Positions 4,910-6,045 of a DNA stretch of 6,045 nt are shown in pieces. The notes below the pieces were generated by a model, which was not told the DNA's origin, searched no databases, and was given only the letters and a program-made list of their open reading frames with translations. The position numbers and the translations under genes were made by a program. Numbering within the stretch: the stretch's first letter is position 1; every line of letters starts with the position of its first letter. Source of the stretch: Anaerolineae bacterium (GTDB lineage: Bacteria > Chloroflexota > Anaerolineae > Anaerolineales > Villigracilaceae); NCBI GenBank assembly GCA_003694975.1, contig RFJH01000124.1, positions 1 through 6,045 on the forward strand, given 5' to 3'.

Positions 4910-5536
4910 ATGGACACAAGCGAACTCAACTCTCCCGGCTACGAAATCCCCCCCGAAATGCAGGGACAGGTGGCCATCACCACCCTGGACCGCATCTACA
5001 ACTGGGGGCGCCGCTCCTCTATCTGGCCGATGATGTTCGGCCTGGCCTGCTGCGCCATCGAGATGATCGCCGCCCAGGCGGCGCGCTACGATATGGCGCG
5101 CTTCGGCATGGAGGTCATGCGCCCCACCCCACGCCAGAGCGACCTGATGCTCGTTTCCGGCACGGTGACGAAGAAGATGGTGCCCATCATCGTGCGCCTC
5201 TATAACCAGATGCCGGAGCCGAAGTACGTCGTCGCCATGGGCGCCTGCGCCTCCAGCGGAGGCCCGTTCAAAGAAGGGTACAACGTCGTCGCCGGCATTG
5301 ATAAATTTATTCCGGTGGACGTCTACATCCCGGGCTGCCCGCCCACCCCTCAGGCGCTCATCGCCGGCCTGATAAAACTTCAGCAGAAGATTGATAAGCA
5401 ATCCATCAAACGCGTGCGCTGGTATCAGAAAGGCCCCGATCAGGTTTCCATCCCGGTGCCCATCCTCGGCCCCGACCTGATCGACCCGCGCAAAATCCCC
5501 CAGATCAAGAACCATCAACAAGGGGAGGCATCATGA
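4910..5536 (+). CDS. nuoB: NADH-quinone oxidoreductase subunit B
   Basis: 208 aa. NuoB is the peripheral-arm subunit of respiratory complex I that holds the last [4Fe-4S] cluster (N2), which passes electrons to quinone. The four cluster ligands of the family are present: C47 and C48 in FGLACCAIEM, C113 in GACASSGG, and C143 in PGCPPTPQAL. RPTPRQSDLMLVSGTVTKKM (71-90) is the usual family block. The first ~20 residues and the tail after about 165 (PVPILGPDLIDP...) are less conserved. No membrane segment is needed; the protein sits on the cytoplasmic side. ATG 4910 is chosen for GAGGAG 6 nt upstream and because the upstream in-frame part (from 4802) crosses the promoter. It is the first gene of its operon here: nuoA, usually in front, is replaced by the divergent regulator. 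The nuoC start overlaps its stop (ATGA). Confidence 0.97.
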   Translation: MDTSELNSPGYEIPPEMQGQVAITTLDRIYNWGRRSSIWPMMFGLACCAIEMIAAQAARYDMARFGMEVMRPTPRQSDLMLVSGTVTKKMVPIIVRLYNQMPEPKYVVAMGACASSGGPFKEGYNVVAGIDKFIPVDVYIPGCPPTPQALIAGLIKLQQKIDKQSIKRVRWYQKGPDQVSIPVPILGPDLIDPRKIPQIKNHQQGEAS

Positions 5537-6045
5537 CCACACCCGCACAACCCTCTACCCTCGATTTGGCCGCCCGCTTCCCCGGCAGCGTCACCCCGGA
5601 CGAGCGCCAGGGGTACTCCGGCTGGATCGTCTCCGCCGACAAACTGGTCGAGTTCGCCACCTTCCTGCGCGACGAACTCGGCTACGATTATCTCTCCTCC
5701 CTCACCGGCGTGGACTACCTCCCCGAAGGGAAAATGGAAGTCGTCTACCACGCCTACAAGACGACCGGCGGCCCGGCGCTGGTCTTCAAAGTCCAGGTGC
5801 CGCGCGAGAACCCCGAAGTCCCCTCTCTGACCTCTGTCTATGCGGGCGCGGAGTTTCAGGAACGCGAGGCGTGGGACCTTCTGGGAATCAAGTTCACCAA
5901 CCACCCCGACCTGCGCCGTATCCTGATGTGGGAGGGCTTCGAAGGTCATCCCCTGCGCAAAGACTGGCACGAACCGTTTTACGAAGCCGATACCAAGCCT
6001 TTCAAATCCCGTTGGCCGAACGGAAAATACACCACCGCCGAGAAG
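5533..6045 (+). CDS. nuoC: NADH-quinone oxidoreductase subunit C (3' end outside window)
   Basis: 171 residues are visible with no stop before the window ends. NuoC (30-kDa subunit) is part of the connecting module of complex I with NuoB and NuoD. The family signature EREAWDLLGIKF is at 110-121, followed by NHPDLRRILMWEGFEGHPLRKDW (123-145, split by charge pattern into LRRIL and HPLRKDW). The N-terminal half (LGYDYLSSLTGVDYLP, MEVVYHAY) is the usual alpha/beta part. The ATG overlaps the nuoB stop as ATGA, with GGGGAGG 4 nt upstream, so translation is probably coupled. Whether the gene ends soon after or is fused to nuoD, as in some bacteria, cannot be seen. Confidence 0.95.
   Translation, partial: MTTPAQPSTLDLAARFPGSVTPDERQGYSGWIVSADKLVEFATFLRDELGYDYLSSLTGVDYLPEGKMEVVYHAYKTTGGPALVFKVQVPRENPEVPSLTSVYAGAEFQEREAWDLLGIKFTNHPDLRRILMWEGFEGHPLRKDWHEPFYEADTKPFKSRWPNGKYTTAEK

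Noticed and set aside
4774..4929. Longer start for the minus-strand regulator (to 4929)
   Set aside because: It would run through both promoters and into nuoB. The extra residues are AT-rich translation of regulatory DNA and not part of the HTH domain.
4820..5521. Minus-strand open frame opposite nuoB
   Set aside because: His/Asp/Gly-rich antisense shadow of the clear nuoB gene.
1..6045. CRISPR array, insertion sequence, tRNA or phage genes
   Set aside because: No spaced direct repeats, transposase motifs, terminal inverted repeats or tRNA-like folds were seen on either strand.

Overview
The window reads as a piece of a GC-rich bacterial chromosome. It most resembles a Chloroflexota genome, probably Anaerolineae. 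That placement is inference from gene style: a secreted protein with Pro/Thr-rich linkers, a SufR/COG2345-type regulator, and a NuoB/NuoC pair typical of that group. No rRNA or other marker gene is present to confirm it.

Layout. (1) Positions 1-575 (+) hold the 3' end of a gene for an exported-looking protein: a ~115-residue beta-rich domain between two Pro/Thr linkers. A strong hairpin follows (605-631). (2) Positions 644-2792 (+) form a glmS unit: a TATAAT -10 box, a long structured leader that I recognise as a glmS self-cleaving ribozyme (core 674-883), then glmS itself (951-2792). The long open frame that starts upstream, at 618, is not the gene, because it runs through the ribozyme. (3) A hairpin at 2801-2825 separates glmS from two genes on the minus strand: a HEAT-like/DUF1186-type protein (4088-2853) and, 70 bp upstream of it, a winged-helix regulator with a SufR-like cysteine set (4773-4159). 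(4) A 136-bp AT-rich divergent region (4774-4909) carries two back-to-back promoters, a perfect 16-bp palindrome and a CRP/FNR-like site. (5) From 4910 to the right edge runs the start of a respiratory complex I operon: nuoB, then nuoC overlapping it by 4 nt and cut by the window end. No nuoA lies in front.

How the parts may work together. The ribozyme would let glucosamine-6-phosphate, the product of GlmS, trigger cleavage of the glmS mRNA. This copy shows the expected helices P1, P2, P3, P4, P4.1 and the P3.1 pseudoknot. It also has two features I do not know from the textbook examples: a 45-nt two-hairpin insertion in the P2 loop, and a 9-bp helix that would tie the short 5' leader, ending 2 nt before the cleavage site, to the P3-P4 linker. 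On the right, the regulator has three cysteines spaced like the Fe-S ligands of SufR and is divergent from an operon for an Fe-S-rich enzyme. This suggests that cluster status or redox controls complex I, with the palindrome as the likely operator.
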